From contig CM071573.1 of the NCBI GenBank assembly GCA_036426205.1, positions 74,061,500 through 74,125,499 of the forward strand: a DNA stretch of 64,000 nt, given 5' to 3'. This document shows positions 1 through 10,749 of the stretch, piece after piece. The notes beneath the pieces were generated by a model, which worked only from the letters and a program-made list of their open reading frames with translations, was not told the DNA's origin and ran no database searches. Source of the DNA: Ascaphus truei (taxonomy: Eukaryota; Chordata; Amphibia; Anura; Ascaphidae). How positions within the stretch are numbered: position 1 is the stretch's first letter; each line of letters begins with the position of its first letter. The translations under genes and the position numbers were made by a program.

Positions 1-1300
1 CAAGATGAATCAACATTTTATTCCTCAGAAATATACAGCCCATGCACCCTATGTTCAAGAGGCTTGGGAGCAGGTTTAGTAGTTACTAAGATTACAAGAC
101 TACCAGTGGCACTACTCTACCCCTACTATAGCACTGAAAAAAGACCGTACAACAATAGCTGTCTGCCCATCTCCAGTATCATTGTCCATGGCACAACTAG
201 TACTTGTTGGACTTGCCATTATGGCCACAGTCCACTGCACCACACCATCCATTGCAGAAATGTGTAAGTAGGGCAATATGTTAATTATATTTTATTTTGA
301 CCATCTTCTTATTTATGGGGTCCAAAACAGGCCAGCACCTAAACTGCTATGCCAGCCAGTGCCACACAACAACCACCATAACATCTAGTACGAGGGGACA
401 ATCACGAGGGTTCGTGGCCACAGAAGTGGAAGGACCTTCTGCACTGAAGGGGTTAAACAAATGTGATTATATTTACCATGAAAATGTAACTCTTTGGTTT
501 CTTAGAAAATGATAGTGTCTCTTTGGGTAAATTAAGAAGCAGAGAGAGTGTGTATCAACAGTTTTTTCCCCTCTGGAATATGTCTGTAATCCTGTCCCCA
601 TGAGGACAAGCCCATATTATGCACAAGCCCTACTCGAGCGCCAGCTGACAAAGGAGGTGCTTTGCTTGCGAAAGCAAGGTTAAGTCCTGCTTTAAATAAA
701 TAATGACATCATACAAAAGGGAGGCACTATGACAAAGTGATGCTGCTCCCAAGTTTCATTTTAAAAACACATTTACTTGTCGTGCATAATTTAAAAAAAA
801 AAATGCATCAACCAAATTGTGCCCAGATAGTGTTACAGTATGTATTCAGACACAAACTAAGGTTTTACTACCCCAAGCAGCTCACAGTCTATGAATGACT
901 AATCCAACATGTATTTCATGCAATCCTTTGTCCTGTAATTTCAGTACAAAATGTTTCCAGAGAATGTTCAAATTCAGACAAAGGTGTTTTTCATATCAGA
1001 ATATTATATGAATATTTATCATGTTACAGTGTAATGAGCTGCGAGGCATTGCTACATATTTCTTTGTTCTCTGAACTTGAAAAAAAAGATTCTGTTAAAA
1101 AAAAATGAAGCATAAGATAGAACTGTAGATTAAAAACAATTTAGAAGAAATTGGGAGTCGTGGAAAACGCTGCAATTATTGTTTTAATCAAATATATTAC
1201 ACCAACTTTCAATTTGCCTTACGTTTCAAACTTACATTTCTAACGTTAGAATGTAAATGGGGTTATAATTGCTCCCAAATGTGGTACGTTTATATTATGC
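1..1300. other. AT-rich DNA, no feature seen
   Basis: No open frame above about 70 codons, no recognised repeat ends and no RNA gene were found here. Short A-runs and AT-rich sequence are consistent with intergenic or intronic DNA. Confidence 0.6.
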
Positions 1301-1476
1301 CAGGGCTCTCAACTCCAATCCTCAGGACCCCCAACAGGTTTTCAGGATATCCCTGCTTCATCACAGGTAGTTCGGTCTTGACTGAGCCACTGATTTAGCC
1401 ACCTGTGCTGAAGCTGGGACATCCTGAAAACCTGACCTGTTGAGGGGGTCTTGAGGACTGGAGTTGAAAACCTCTG
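1301..1476. mobile_element. Palindromic hAT-type MITE, divergent subfamily
   Basis: The two halves are inverted copies of each other, sharing blocks such as GGATATCCCTGCTTCA and AGCCACCTGTGCTGAAGC with the main palindromic MITE family of this window. The ends differ from the main family (left CAGGGCTCTCAACTCC, right complement CAGAGGTTTTCAACTCC), so this is a related subfamily. It is flanked by the 8-bp near-duplication TATTATGC / TGTTATGC (7 of 8), as expected for hAT insertion. It has no coding capacity. Confidence 0.8.
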
Positions 1477-2774
1477 TGTTATGCTATTTACTATTGTAGA
1501 TAAAAGCCAAATATTGTTAATCTGGCTACATTGCCTCTGATATTTGATTTTCCAAGTGTCAAGTTTTTTTTCACCCTCCCTATCCTTAATCTCACAGCAA
1601 TAAGCAGTTTCTTTAATTTACATCAAATTCAGCAAGACTTACTGTCCCTGTGATCAGGAGAAACTACAGTACGTGTAAATCCCTGGCACATATTTCCCTG
1701 TGGTCACCTCTGATGGATTGTATGCAGATTTCTAATATCCGTGATTTACAACCAGCTCTTCCTACAGCCCAGTGTCTATATTCACACTAATCATCTCTAT
1801 TGTCGGGTTTCTCGGGTAATATTCTAATTAGTATATATTGCTGCTTGTGTAGGCGGTTCTGTGTAATGTGAAATTCACAGGTAAAATTTGTTATAGGTAT
1901 TAAGGTGATAAAAAGAGAAAATTGCTCTCACCTCTCTGCTTGTGTGTCCGTGGCAGGTGTAATAACAATGGCTGGGAATATGAAGTATTTTAATCAATCT
2001 GGTGCTTCAGGGGTTAATGTGGCAACAGTTTGACTTAAAAATACTAAGAAAGGTTTTTTTTTATGGCCTGTCAGACCAGCCCTGTGTTGTATGGGACTGA
2101 TAGAATCTAGACATAAGGGCATTTGTTTTGTCAGAGATGAGATGAGCTAAATTATGGCTTTCCTGACACTAAAATAAATAAGCTACTTTCAAACACATTC
2201 TCTGGGGGTACTGCATGGTTCTGGGGCTAAGATGGTATTCCATAATAGAGTAAATCTGTTAAAAATGAGGATACCCTTGGATGTCACCTGTTCTGTAGAA
2301 TAACGCGTAGATATTCGTAACAGGTGCAATAAGACGAATGCAATAATTCCAAACCCTTTATGTTAAGGAGTTGAAAAGCAACAGATATCCATTTGTCACT
2401 CAAATTTAGGAGCCAGTCTGTCAAAATGATTATTGTTACATTCAGTAAACTCGCCTGAACCTATTGATATGACTCACATATGTCGTAGTTTTCAGGAAAT
2501 TAAGTTATGAGTGTGTTTCTATATTCAGTCAGACTTTTAAACGTCTCAAAAGAAGAGTTTTTGCTTTTAAGTCGTAAAACTGTCAACCCAGTGGCTGACT
2601 GATGACTGTGGGGGGTTTATGTGCTACTCAATGAAGGGGAGTTATAATATAGGGCCCTACATTTAAATTATAAGTTAGAATTCAAGAAGAGGTGTGTTTT
2701 GGAATCAGACACGTGAGTTCTCATCTTTCCTATGTCAGTGACCACTCTGGCACAAACCTATGACATACAGTATG
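1477..2774. other. AT-rich DNA, no feature seen
   Basis: Between the hAT MITE and the first LTR I see no open frame of interest, no terminal repeat and no tandem array. Confidence 0.55.
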
Positions 2775-2779
2775 GTAAC

Positions 2780-4412
2780 TGTGATGGTAGGGGGTAACCA
2801 GGTTATACAATAAAGGTTAAGCCCTCTGGTTACACCTGGAACCGTGGGGTCCCTGGTAGCTCCATAAGCCAGGGACCATGGATAATACATGTGGAAAACA
2901 AAGTGATCCCTGCTTTGTTCTGTTTTTATGTCCCCTTAGCCCTAGAACTGTGAGATTTCTTGTGTGTCCTTTTTAGTTGGGATAGTTGAGTGGAAATGCA
3001 ATTATTTTGTTTGCAGGAGTTCGGGGGCCAAAGTTACCAGTAGTCGTTTAATTCTCCCTGGCAAGTAGGCATGATTTGCCGGTACATGTAATTCACCCCA
3101 TCGGGGCTACCCAGTGTCCCCCAGACTCCTGAATTTAGAGCCCAAATATCCCCAATCCATTTCCTGTATAATTGTAAGGTTCTCCAAAGTATATTCTATA
3201 TTAAGGTGTACTTTATAATGTGTTTAACATTTACTATAAGGTTCTATACAGTCCGCCAGGGCATATGTTTAAGGTGCCAGCAAGTCTGCATAGAGTCTGT
3301 AGTTCAAAGGAAAGATAGAATGTTGTGAGGTGTCTGGGTGCTAAGTGGATGGGGCAGGGCGGAGTACTGAGTCTGGAGAACAGACACCCCTGTGGGGAGG
3401 ACAATCTGGTTTGCAAGACTCAGTGGAGCCTACCCAATAGGTGGCAATAGGTTGACTGAAGGAAGCGACAGAATGTCGGCACGTTTTCCATTGGTCAATT
3501 CATATGTTTCTCCCACGGGGCATCCCGAGCCGATTTGACACACTCCTCCTCTGACGTCAGCCAAAGTATGAGACCCTGTTTCTATTGGCTGGCGGGGAGG
3601 AATACCCACGCTCTGATTTGTCGCTCCTCCTTCCTACATGCTGAACATAGCTCAGTGGAGGGTATGTAAGGTGAAGCCCCAGTCAGAGAACCAGACGATT
3701 TTGTGGCTTGAGTTGATGAAGTTAGTTTGGGCGTTTCAGAGCTGCTCTGTCCCAAATAACAGAGCAACCATCTTCGTTTTGAAGCTATGAATGTCTGCCC
3801 TTCAGAGACTAAGTCAGATGCGAGGAGCAAGCTCTCATCTGAGAATGTAGCGGTCGTGGTCAGGGGTTCCTGCTGAATTTGTTCCAGTACAGTACTGCTG
3901 CGGCCAAGCTTAATCTAAAGCTTAACCGCATTTTTTCTTGGCTTTTTAATTCTTGAGCCGAAATTGGCCACGCGCCAGCTGCATCTTGTGGCTGCGCGCG
4001 GCTGTTTCTTCAATCAGCGCTAATGGCGCTAAACAATAGAAGTGCCTGCGGCGCCGAAAAAAAAAAAAAAAAAAAGCCTGCGTCTGAACGGGGTTTTAAA
4101 TTCCCCACGGAAGCAGCCGCTGTAGTTTAAAGCTGGCCGCCACTGTAGGTCCTAGACAAGAGTTTCCGTGGAATCTCGGTCCAGGAAGTCCGGAACAAGG
4201 TTCCAATCAGGGTAAGCCCTTGCAAGCGGGCTCCCTGCACCTAGGAAAGACTAGCTCTCATACCTTAGACCCGAGTAAGTGTGTATATTTTTGTATTTTG
4301 TGTTTTGTTGTATTTTCGAGGTTTTATCCAAATAAACCCCATTTTATTTCACTGCCTTGTTTTGCCTATTGACAGATCCCAGAAATATAAAGAGACCTTG
4401 TCTACCGTGTCA
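2780..4412 (+). mobile_element. Solo LTR (1.63 kb) with 5-bp target duplication
   Basis: The block begins TGTGATGGTAG and ends CTACCGTGTCA, an imperfect terminal inverted repeat (9 of 11) with canonical TG...CA ends. It is flanked by exact copies of GTAAC (2775-2779 and 4413-4417). An AATAAA signal lies at 4331-4336, about 80 bases before the 3' end, which fixes the plus orientation. CCAAT-type sequences (near 3490 and 3584) and a GC-rich stretch (3960-4150, with a poly-A run near 4055) lie in the presumed U3. No internal region or second LTR is present, so it is read as a solo LTR left by recombination. Superfamily (Gypsy-like or retroviral) cannot be told from the LTR alone. Confidence 0.75.
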
Positions 4413-4417
4413 GTAAC

Positions 4418-5329
4418 GTACTGCATATGGATTTTTGTTTATGTGTTATCCTTTTCATTTAAGAAACTGATCTGCATTTATTATAACTGCATGGTCTTGC
4501 AATCATCTTTTTCTGTTACTTAAGCACTGTATTTTTATATATATTAAAACAGAACTTTAAGAAGTGATGCTTTGGGCTCTGAATGAACTGTTTGCATGCT
4601 CTGTAGAGAATAAAGTACATTTTCGGACACATTTTGCTACATCAGATTTTTGTGTTAAGTGCATAGTTTTTCTTTAGTAAAAAGGGACCTAAAACTCTGC
4701 AAATGTCATATTTGATATTTGTTGGGTGGGGACAGCGAGTAGATGTGATTGCAATCAAGTAAGGGTAAATATTTACTCGTTTGAAGTACCTTGCGGGAGC
4801 GAAAGTTGAGTTGGCTATTTTAACCATGTGTATTAACCATGGTTGCATATATAAGTCACATATTCACAAGTGTGCTCTTTGTGACAGATGGGACAGATTG
4901 AGGAGAGATATTACTCATTTGAGGGACATTTACAGAAGGTGAAAAGTAGGCTAGCTAAGTAGCTGTGTATTAACTCATGTCCCATATGCAGGTCACGTGG
5001 TCACAAGTGTGCCATACGTGACAGCATGTGTTTTAGTTTTGATGCACATTATGATTTACAAGCTCATCTGACTCAAAACAAAATGACATTTTGGACAAAT
5101 CCACAAATATTATATAATATGTTAGACTTCAGGCATTACTCAACTGCACATTATATTGACACAGCCTATACAGTCAATGCAAAAAAGGTGCCAATACATT
5201 GATGCAACATTTCCAAGATGTGTAAGAATTCTCACTTTGCATCCATTTTTTTTGGTAAAAACGTATTAGATACGTAAACCTCAATATAATTAAATACCTT
5301 CCAGGGGAAAAGCCTGAATTATTACTTAC
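4418..5329. other. AT-rich DNA, no feature seen
   Basis: Only short ORFs; no repeat boundaries recognised between the LTR and the next insertion. Confidence 0.5.
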
Positions 5330-5344
5330 TGATCTAAAAGTAGA

Positions 5345-5600
5345 ACATACTGGACACCTAACAGGCTCCTATTGAACCCCCAAAAATAACCACAACATAT
5401 ATATAAGCATATGAGTGTCACAGAGGAGTGCTACTGAGCATGGCAATATATATTTAAAACCAGAGACAGAACATAAAACACAGACAGAGCTCGTGCAATC
5501 CAGTTGAAAATACACGTAACGTGCTAAACGTGTTATCGTGTATGAATTTCCCTGGATGTGCACTGAGCTCTGTCTGTGTTTTATGTTCTGTCTCTGGTTT
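5345..5600. repeat. Insertion with internal hairpin, flanked by 15-bp direct repeats
   Basis: The sequence TGATCTAAAAGTAGA occurs at 5330-5344 and again at 5601-5615, so 256 bases are bracketed by a perfect 15-bp direct repeat. Inside, 5457-5503 and 5551-5602 form a long inverted repeat built around AACATAAAACACAGACAGAG. A 15-bp duplication suits LINE-driven retroposition better than a DNA transposon. The insert ends have no obvious poly-A tail, so a local duplication is not excluded. Confidence 0.5.
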
Positions 5601-5611
5601 TGATCTAAAAG

Positions 5612-5963
5612 TAGACATGGGCAAATTCGCCCAAATACGGTTCACAGATTTTGTCTCATTTTCAACCCAAAATCCGTTTTGCGGTGTAAAATCCGTACGA
5701 ATTGATCAAAAACGGCAATCGCACACAATCCGCGGATTCAGCAATCCGTTGGAGGATTATTAAGAACGGGTCGCTGAATCTGCGGATTCGATTCTACCAA
5801 TCCGTCCACGGGTTGCGGAAACCGCGGAGTGTATTGGTAATAATAATTAAAAATACACAAAACACGAATCGCCATTTTTGAGATTGATCCTCGGAAATCA
5901 GTGGACCAAAGAGGAACCGGCAGGTCCGCTGCAGATCCAAATTCGCCAAAAACATTCGCCCAA
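5612..5963. mobile_element. Non-autonomous hAT-type element (TAGAGATGGGC family)
   Basis: The left end TAGACATGGGCAAATTCGCC resembles the TAGAGACGGGCGAAC end of the better-preserved copy at 16236. Internally it repeats 'ATCCGCGGATTC' and 'CTGAATCTGCGGATT' motifs shared with the copy at 25505. The right end is degenerate (near 5963). Flanks TCTAAAAG (left) and TGTAAAAG (right) match at 7 of 8, consistent with an 8-bp hAT duplication. It has no transposase coding. Confidence 0.55.
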
Positions 5964-6899
5964 TGTAAAAGAACCTTGCAGGGCAAGCAACATTGAGAAG
6001 AAATGGATTTACATTCACTATTAAAAGCATGTGTTTTTGTTCATAAAATAATAAAAAAAAACACCTACAATGTATGAAAAACTAAAATATTAATAACAAA
6101 AAAATAAATGCATAAAAAAAGGGAATCTTACATTCACTTTAAAAATATCACAATCTTACATTGTCCTAAAATTATAATCCATCATCCAAAGTATTTTTTC
6201 AAATCCACAATAAATCCCCATTAAAAGTATCATAATTTATCATAATGATGCAGTTGCCCCAGGCGCTGCATATTACATTCACTACAAATGTCTAGTTTTG
6301 GTAGTTGAATAATATGGCAAATATGACAGTCATAATGTATGGTTATGTCACAATGGCTCCCTGTTATGTGCACTATACTGTAGTGAATCCCGTCATATAG
6401 GAAACGTTTTCTCAAGACCCTATTTCTTTCATGCATAATTCTAGAGATAAAACTGTACTATTGCAGAGAATCACATGGCAGAATTGGTCATTTGAGCAGA
6501 GTATGGCTATATAAAACTGCACAGTGAAGCCATGTGTCTCTACTATTGGTCTTGTTCTCAGCAGACAATTCATCTTAAAAAATATGGAAGTAAAACAAGG
6601 ATAGATCATAATAACTATGTCAGAAATGCTGATTGTGTCTGTGTTATACCTTCCACCGATGGTTTCTAATCCATATTAAAACCCAGCAGAGAAAACCTAC
6701 ACAACAGCAATTTTCCCTACTGCTGTTGGAGAGGAGTTTCAGAAAAGTATGCGCTGGCAGTGAGTTATACAGTTGTGTTTGCTGTCAGATGTGGAAGTAA
6801 AGGTTGTACTTTGTCATGAGAACTACACTAAGTCTAAGTCCATACAAATACATTTACATGTGAGGCTAAAGCTGTTAAAACCTACCTAAAACATACAAA
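5964..6899. other. AT-rich DNA, no feature seen
   Basis: A-rich stretches (6040-6130) and short ORFs only. Confidence 0.5.
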
Positions 6900-7879
6900 T
6901 GTAGCCCCACCACTACCAACAACTTTGGGGACTACTAGTTAGTATAAGGGGTTAACAGCCTTAATGGGTTAACTTTGTGGGATCACTCAGGTTACTCCCC
7001 TTCCCATCTTGTGATGCAGAATGACTTTGCAGAAAGGATAGTCACTCCCTAGTGTGTCTTGTGACTAGTGATGTCACTATAGAGAGATAGAAAGGTATAT
7101 ATAGCTCCACCCGATGTTCTAGAAATTTGTTACTCAGAGCTCAGACTGAAGCCTCACTGTGAGTCCTGTAAATAGGTTGTGTGTATAGTTATGTGTATTA
7201 AGGATGTCCTGTCACCATTTATTGTTTTCAGTTAAAGGACGTGCCCTATATAGTTAGCGCCTATAGTAATGGCCCACGATTTTTCTTAAATCGGGAAGAG
7301 GACTAAGCATGTGCTCAGCAGGGAGTTCTCAGAGTAGTAGCTTGGATCAGCCCAATCGTGAGGTCCCAAGTAATATGCATCCAATATCCAATTTGGATAA
7401 ATCCAACTCCTAACCCAATATGCATGGATGAGGTAGGGAGTACACAGAGTAACAGGATACTGATCCCAAAGGACCGAGCATATTCCCACTATAGGCCTAC
7501 TTGAGATGGGGCACTATTGACACTATGCAAGAGATTGACAATCTAACTATCACTAAGGGAAACAAGCACAAGCACCTCCCCAGTGTAGGAGTGAGAGATA
7601 CCAGGGGAAGAAGCACAGTGCAACCATATTATTTGCCACCAGTTAATGTCTGAAGTGAAGTCTGTTGCTGTATGACGACCATTTATCAACGGATATGAAT
7701 AAAGCTCTTGTTTGTACTATAAAAGTTCCTGGCGCTTGTCATTAAACTATCTGCATATCGACGCCCATCCTGCACGGACCCAGCACCCGGAACAGGTATA
7801 AGAGACTGAGCCTTTGCAGACAATGTAAATAAATACATGTTGATTTGAACTCCTTTAGAGCCAGACACGGAGGGTTACA
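6900..7879 (+). mobile_element. Probable solo LTR (~0.98 kb)
   Basis: Starts TGTAGCCCCAC and ends GGAGGGTTACA, an imperfect terminal inverted repeat (8 of 11) with TG...CA ends. A TATA-like box (GGTATATATAG, about 7091-7101) is followed by a polyadenylation signal (AATAAA, about 7697). That order fits a plus-strand U3-R-U5 layout with an unusually long R region. No clean 4-6 bp target duplication is visible, so the element may have recombined after insertion or one boundary may be off by a few bases. Confidence 0.5.
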
Positions 7880-8682
7880 CTGAACAAAAGAAGTATTTTA
7901 TTTTAGAGAATGTAAATGCTTTTCCAATGTGCCAGTCTCACGGAGAGGAGATATGTGTAGCACAATATTATGTTATGCTAACATTTTGAATCTTAACATC
8001 TACCTTTCTATCATGGTCACATGTTTATTAATGTATATCAATCAAAAATAACTCTGAACTGACATTAAAAAGCTTTTTGATCATCAGAAATGTTGACAAT
8101 AACTTTAGACATACTGCCGGAGCCCCAATCACTGGAAGTCTCCTATGGTGTTACCGCAACTTGTTTAAAATGTAATAAGAAGAGGTTTCCGTTGGGTTCT
8201 CTTACAGAATGAATCACACATCTTTCTCTGCTTTACTCCTAAATGTGGTCGGTGAGATAGCTTATGTAATTTATCAAACGCTTTGAAATCAATCAAATTA
8301 ATTTACAGTAAATCTGGTAATAGGACCCCTGCTGCAGAAAATATTACGACAGACATTAAAGTTGAACTTCAATTACTGAAGTTGTAGCATTTCCTGCTGA
8401 GGAAATGCAAACTACTGTATATTTCCACCCTGATCACCGAAAGCCTTTTAAACTGACTTTGCTATTATGAACGACATGAGATAAATACATTCACTAATAC
8501 ATATGTCTTTCGCTAAACTCATATGTAGATATGTCATCATAATTTAGATGTATCTTTAATTGCTTGTGGAGGACAGCTCAAGGTCACGATCAGTTTCAAC
8601 AGATATTTTGACCAGTTATTCCTATCTATTCTAGGAAAACACTACAGTAAATGGTCATTAAATCAGCAATCCCTCCCATTTT
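7880..8682. other. AT-rich DNA, no feature seen
   Basis: No repeat ends or coding signal recognised. Confidence 0.5.
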
Positions 8683-8690
8683 ACCTACCG

Positions 8691-8885
8691 CAGGAGAGGT
8701 CAACTCCAGTTTTCAAGGGCCACCAACAGGTCAGGTTTTAAGGATATCCCTGCTTCAGCACAGGTGGCTCAATCAGTGGCTCATTCAATCACTGAGCCAC
8801 TGATTAAGCCACTGGTGCTGAAACAGGGATATCCTTAAAACCTGACCTGGTGGTGGTCCATAAGGGCTGGAGTTGGCCACTCCTG
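8691..8885. mobile_element. Palindromic hAT-type MITE with perfect 8-bp target duplication
   Basis: A near-perfect palindrome whose left half carries GGATATCCCTGCTTCAGCAC and whose right half is its complement. The ends are CAGGAGAGGTCAACTCC and the complement of CAGGAGTGGCCAACTCC. ACCTACCG flanks both sides exactly (8683-8690 and 8886-8893). An 8-bp duplication and CAG-starting ends are the hAT signature. This is the clearest insertion of the family in the window. Confidence 0.88.
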
Positions 8886-8893
8886 ACCTACCG

Positions 8894-9684
8894 TATGTTT
8901 TTAGGCTTTGAACCGAGGGGACCTCCGGAGAAAAACCATGCTACCTTAGCACTGGGGACCCTTGTTTTCTGAGATACTTAATAGTTTAGTTGCCAGCCTT
9001 TGGCCAGAATATTGACAAATGGCTGGTAACCAAATAAGGAGCTATCCCCTGACGATGTTGCGGCGTTCTATTGGCTGCTGGATTCCTGAGATTTGGCGGT
9101 CGTTTTGATTTCCCTAACTAAAGGGTAAACACAGGCAAGTAGACCAGTAAGTATCTCGGGAAACGGAGAATCCCTGGAGCTACGAATAGCACGGATCCCG
9201 GAGATCAAATTCAGCAAAACAATCAATAGGTAAAATAGGAGTAGGTGGGACTACACCTTTAAAAGGGGACATTGTGTTACATGTTCCCTAAAAGGGAACT
9301 CAGTCTAGTTGATACTGCAGTTCTTCTCTGCAGTATATAATCTGATTATAATTATTACTATAACTCTGCTCTGTCATTGTAAATAAAAAATCACTTAAAA
9401 CTGCTACAAATCACTTTCTTTGTCAGAAGCCTTTAATACGTGACATTTTTATTGAAAGATCACAGGAAGATTACAAAGAGATTGGACAGTTTTGACACAT
9501 CTGGTTTGGTGATACTATAATTTAATCTCAAGCAGATAATTTTCGAATCACAAATGCGTCCTTAGAAAGTAAACACCTCTAGCACCAGCCAAAATCCTGT
9601 ATATTATTTGATATCAATTATTATGCCCTACGTTTACTTATATGTTACAAGTCTTCATGTGTAGATAATATACGGAATTAAATA
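8894..9684. other. Unclassified repeat with inverted motifs, then AT-rich DNA
   Basis: 8910-9215 holds an imperfect inverted arrangement: GGGGACCTCCGGAG and CTGAGATACTTA on one side, AAGTATCTCGGGAAAC and GGATCCCGGAG on the other. Similar CCGGAG / TGAGATACTTA motifs recur at 26690-26760 and 30150-30410, so it is a dispersed repeat. The remainder to 9684 shows nothing further. Confidence 0.45.
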
Positions 9685-10429
9685 TGTAACCCCTCTTTAT
9701 TTCTGTACCTCAGACTACACTCCTGGTGCTGAGGTGGGGGCCAAGTCCATATGCCTGAAATAAGTACCATGCATGTGTCGGGTCTGCAACGGGACACAAT
9801 TGCAACAAAACTTTGTTATATACTGTAACTGATTTCATATATAATGAATGGGTAGCAGGAACCTTGTGAGCCTTAGAAACAGGATCACCACATATAACTC
9901 ACAATATATTCTCATTACATGTCACTTAAATGCTGCGCGGTTGTGTGTGTTCGTGTCAACCTAAGAGGCTTCCCGATCCTAGGTATTCAGGCCTATATTT
10001 CAGGTATCGGCACACCATGTTGTCACTGGGTGAGGCAGTCTTTTACTTCATGAAGGTTTACTTTGGTATCACTGTTTCCTTTGAGCATCAGGGGATCCCT
10101 CCTTTGGCTGCCTCTCCTCAGGATGGCTCCCGTTCTCAGCTGCTGGGATATCCAGCTTTTTAAGCTGCTCTCTGTCCTCTTAGAAACTTCAATCTCACTC
10201 AAGCGGGGGGCCTGCGGGTCCCATGTATCAGGTCGTTCTCGGATGAGCCAAAAACCTTCAGGCCTGCAACTTTCATGGCTGCACCCTTTTAACAACTCCT
10301 ATCCATCTTAGTCCGTCCTTCTTCACCAGCCTCCCTACTGGTTCATCCTAGTCACATGTCCATTGGAGAGGAACCTGCTAGGGGGCAGTGTGCTGTGCAT
10401 GTGTTGCTTGCCATACACAGGGGGTTACA
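9685..10429 (-). mobile_element. Probable solo LTR, minus strand (745 bp)
   Basis: The plus-strand ends TGTAACCCCTC and GGGGGTTACA are inverted copies of each other. Read on the minus strand, an AATAAA lies about 15 bases before the 3' end (plus 9694-9700), with a TATA-like GTATATAAC about 120 bases upstream (near plus 9820). This gives a complete minus-strand LTR order. Flanking bases (AAATA / AATTT) are only partly alike, so a target duplication is uncertain. Confidence 0.5.
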
Positions 10430-10749
10430 AATTTATTTAGTGATACAGGCATACCCCGGTTTAAGGACACTCACTTTAAGTACACTCGCGAGTAAGTACA
10501 TATCGCCCAATAGGCAAACGGCAGCTCGCACATGCGCCTGTCAGCACGTCCTGAACAGCAATACCGGCTCCCTACATGTACCGAAGCCTGTTACAAATGC
10601 CTTATTTACATCAGTTATGCACGTATATGACGTTTGCAGTACAGTACATGCATCGATAAGTGGGGAAAAGGTAGTGCTTCACTTTAAGTACATTTTCGCT
10701 TTACATACATGCTCCGGTCCCATTGTGTACGTTAATGCGGGGTATGTAT

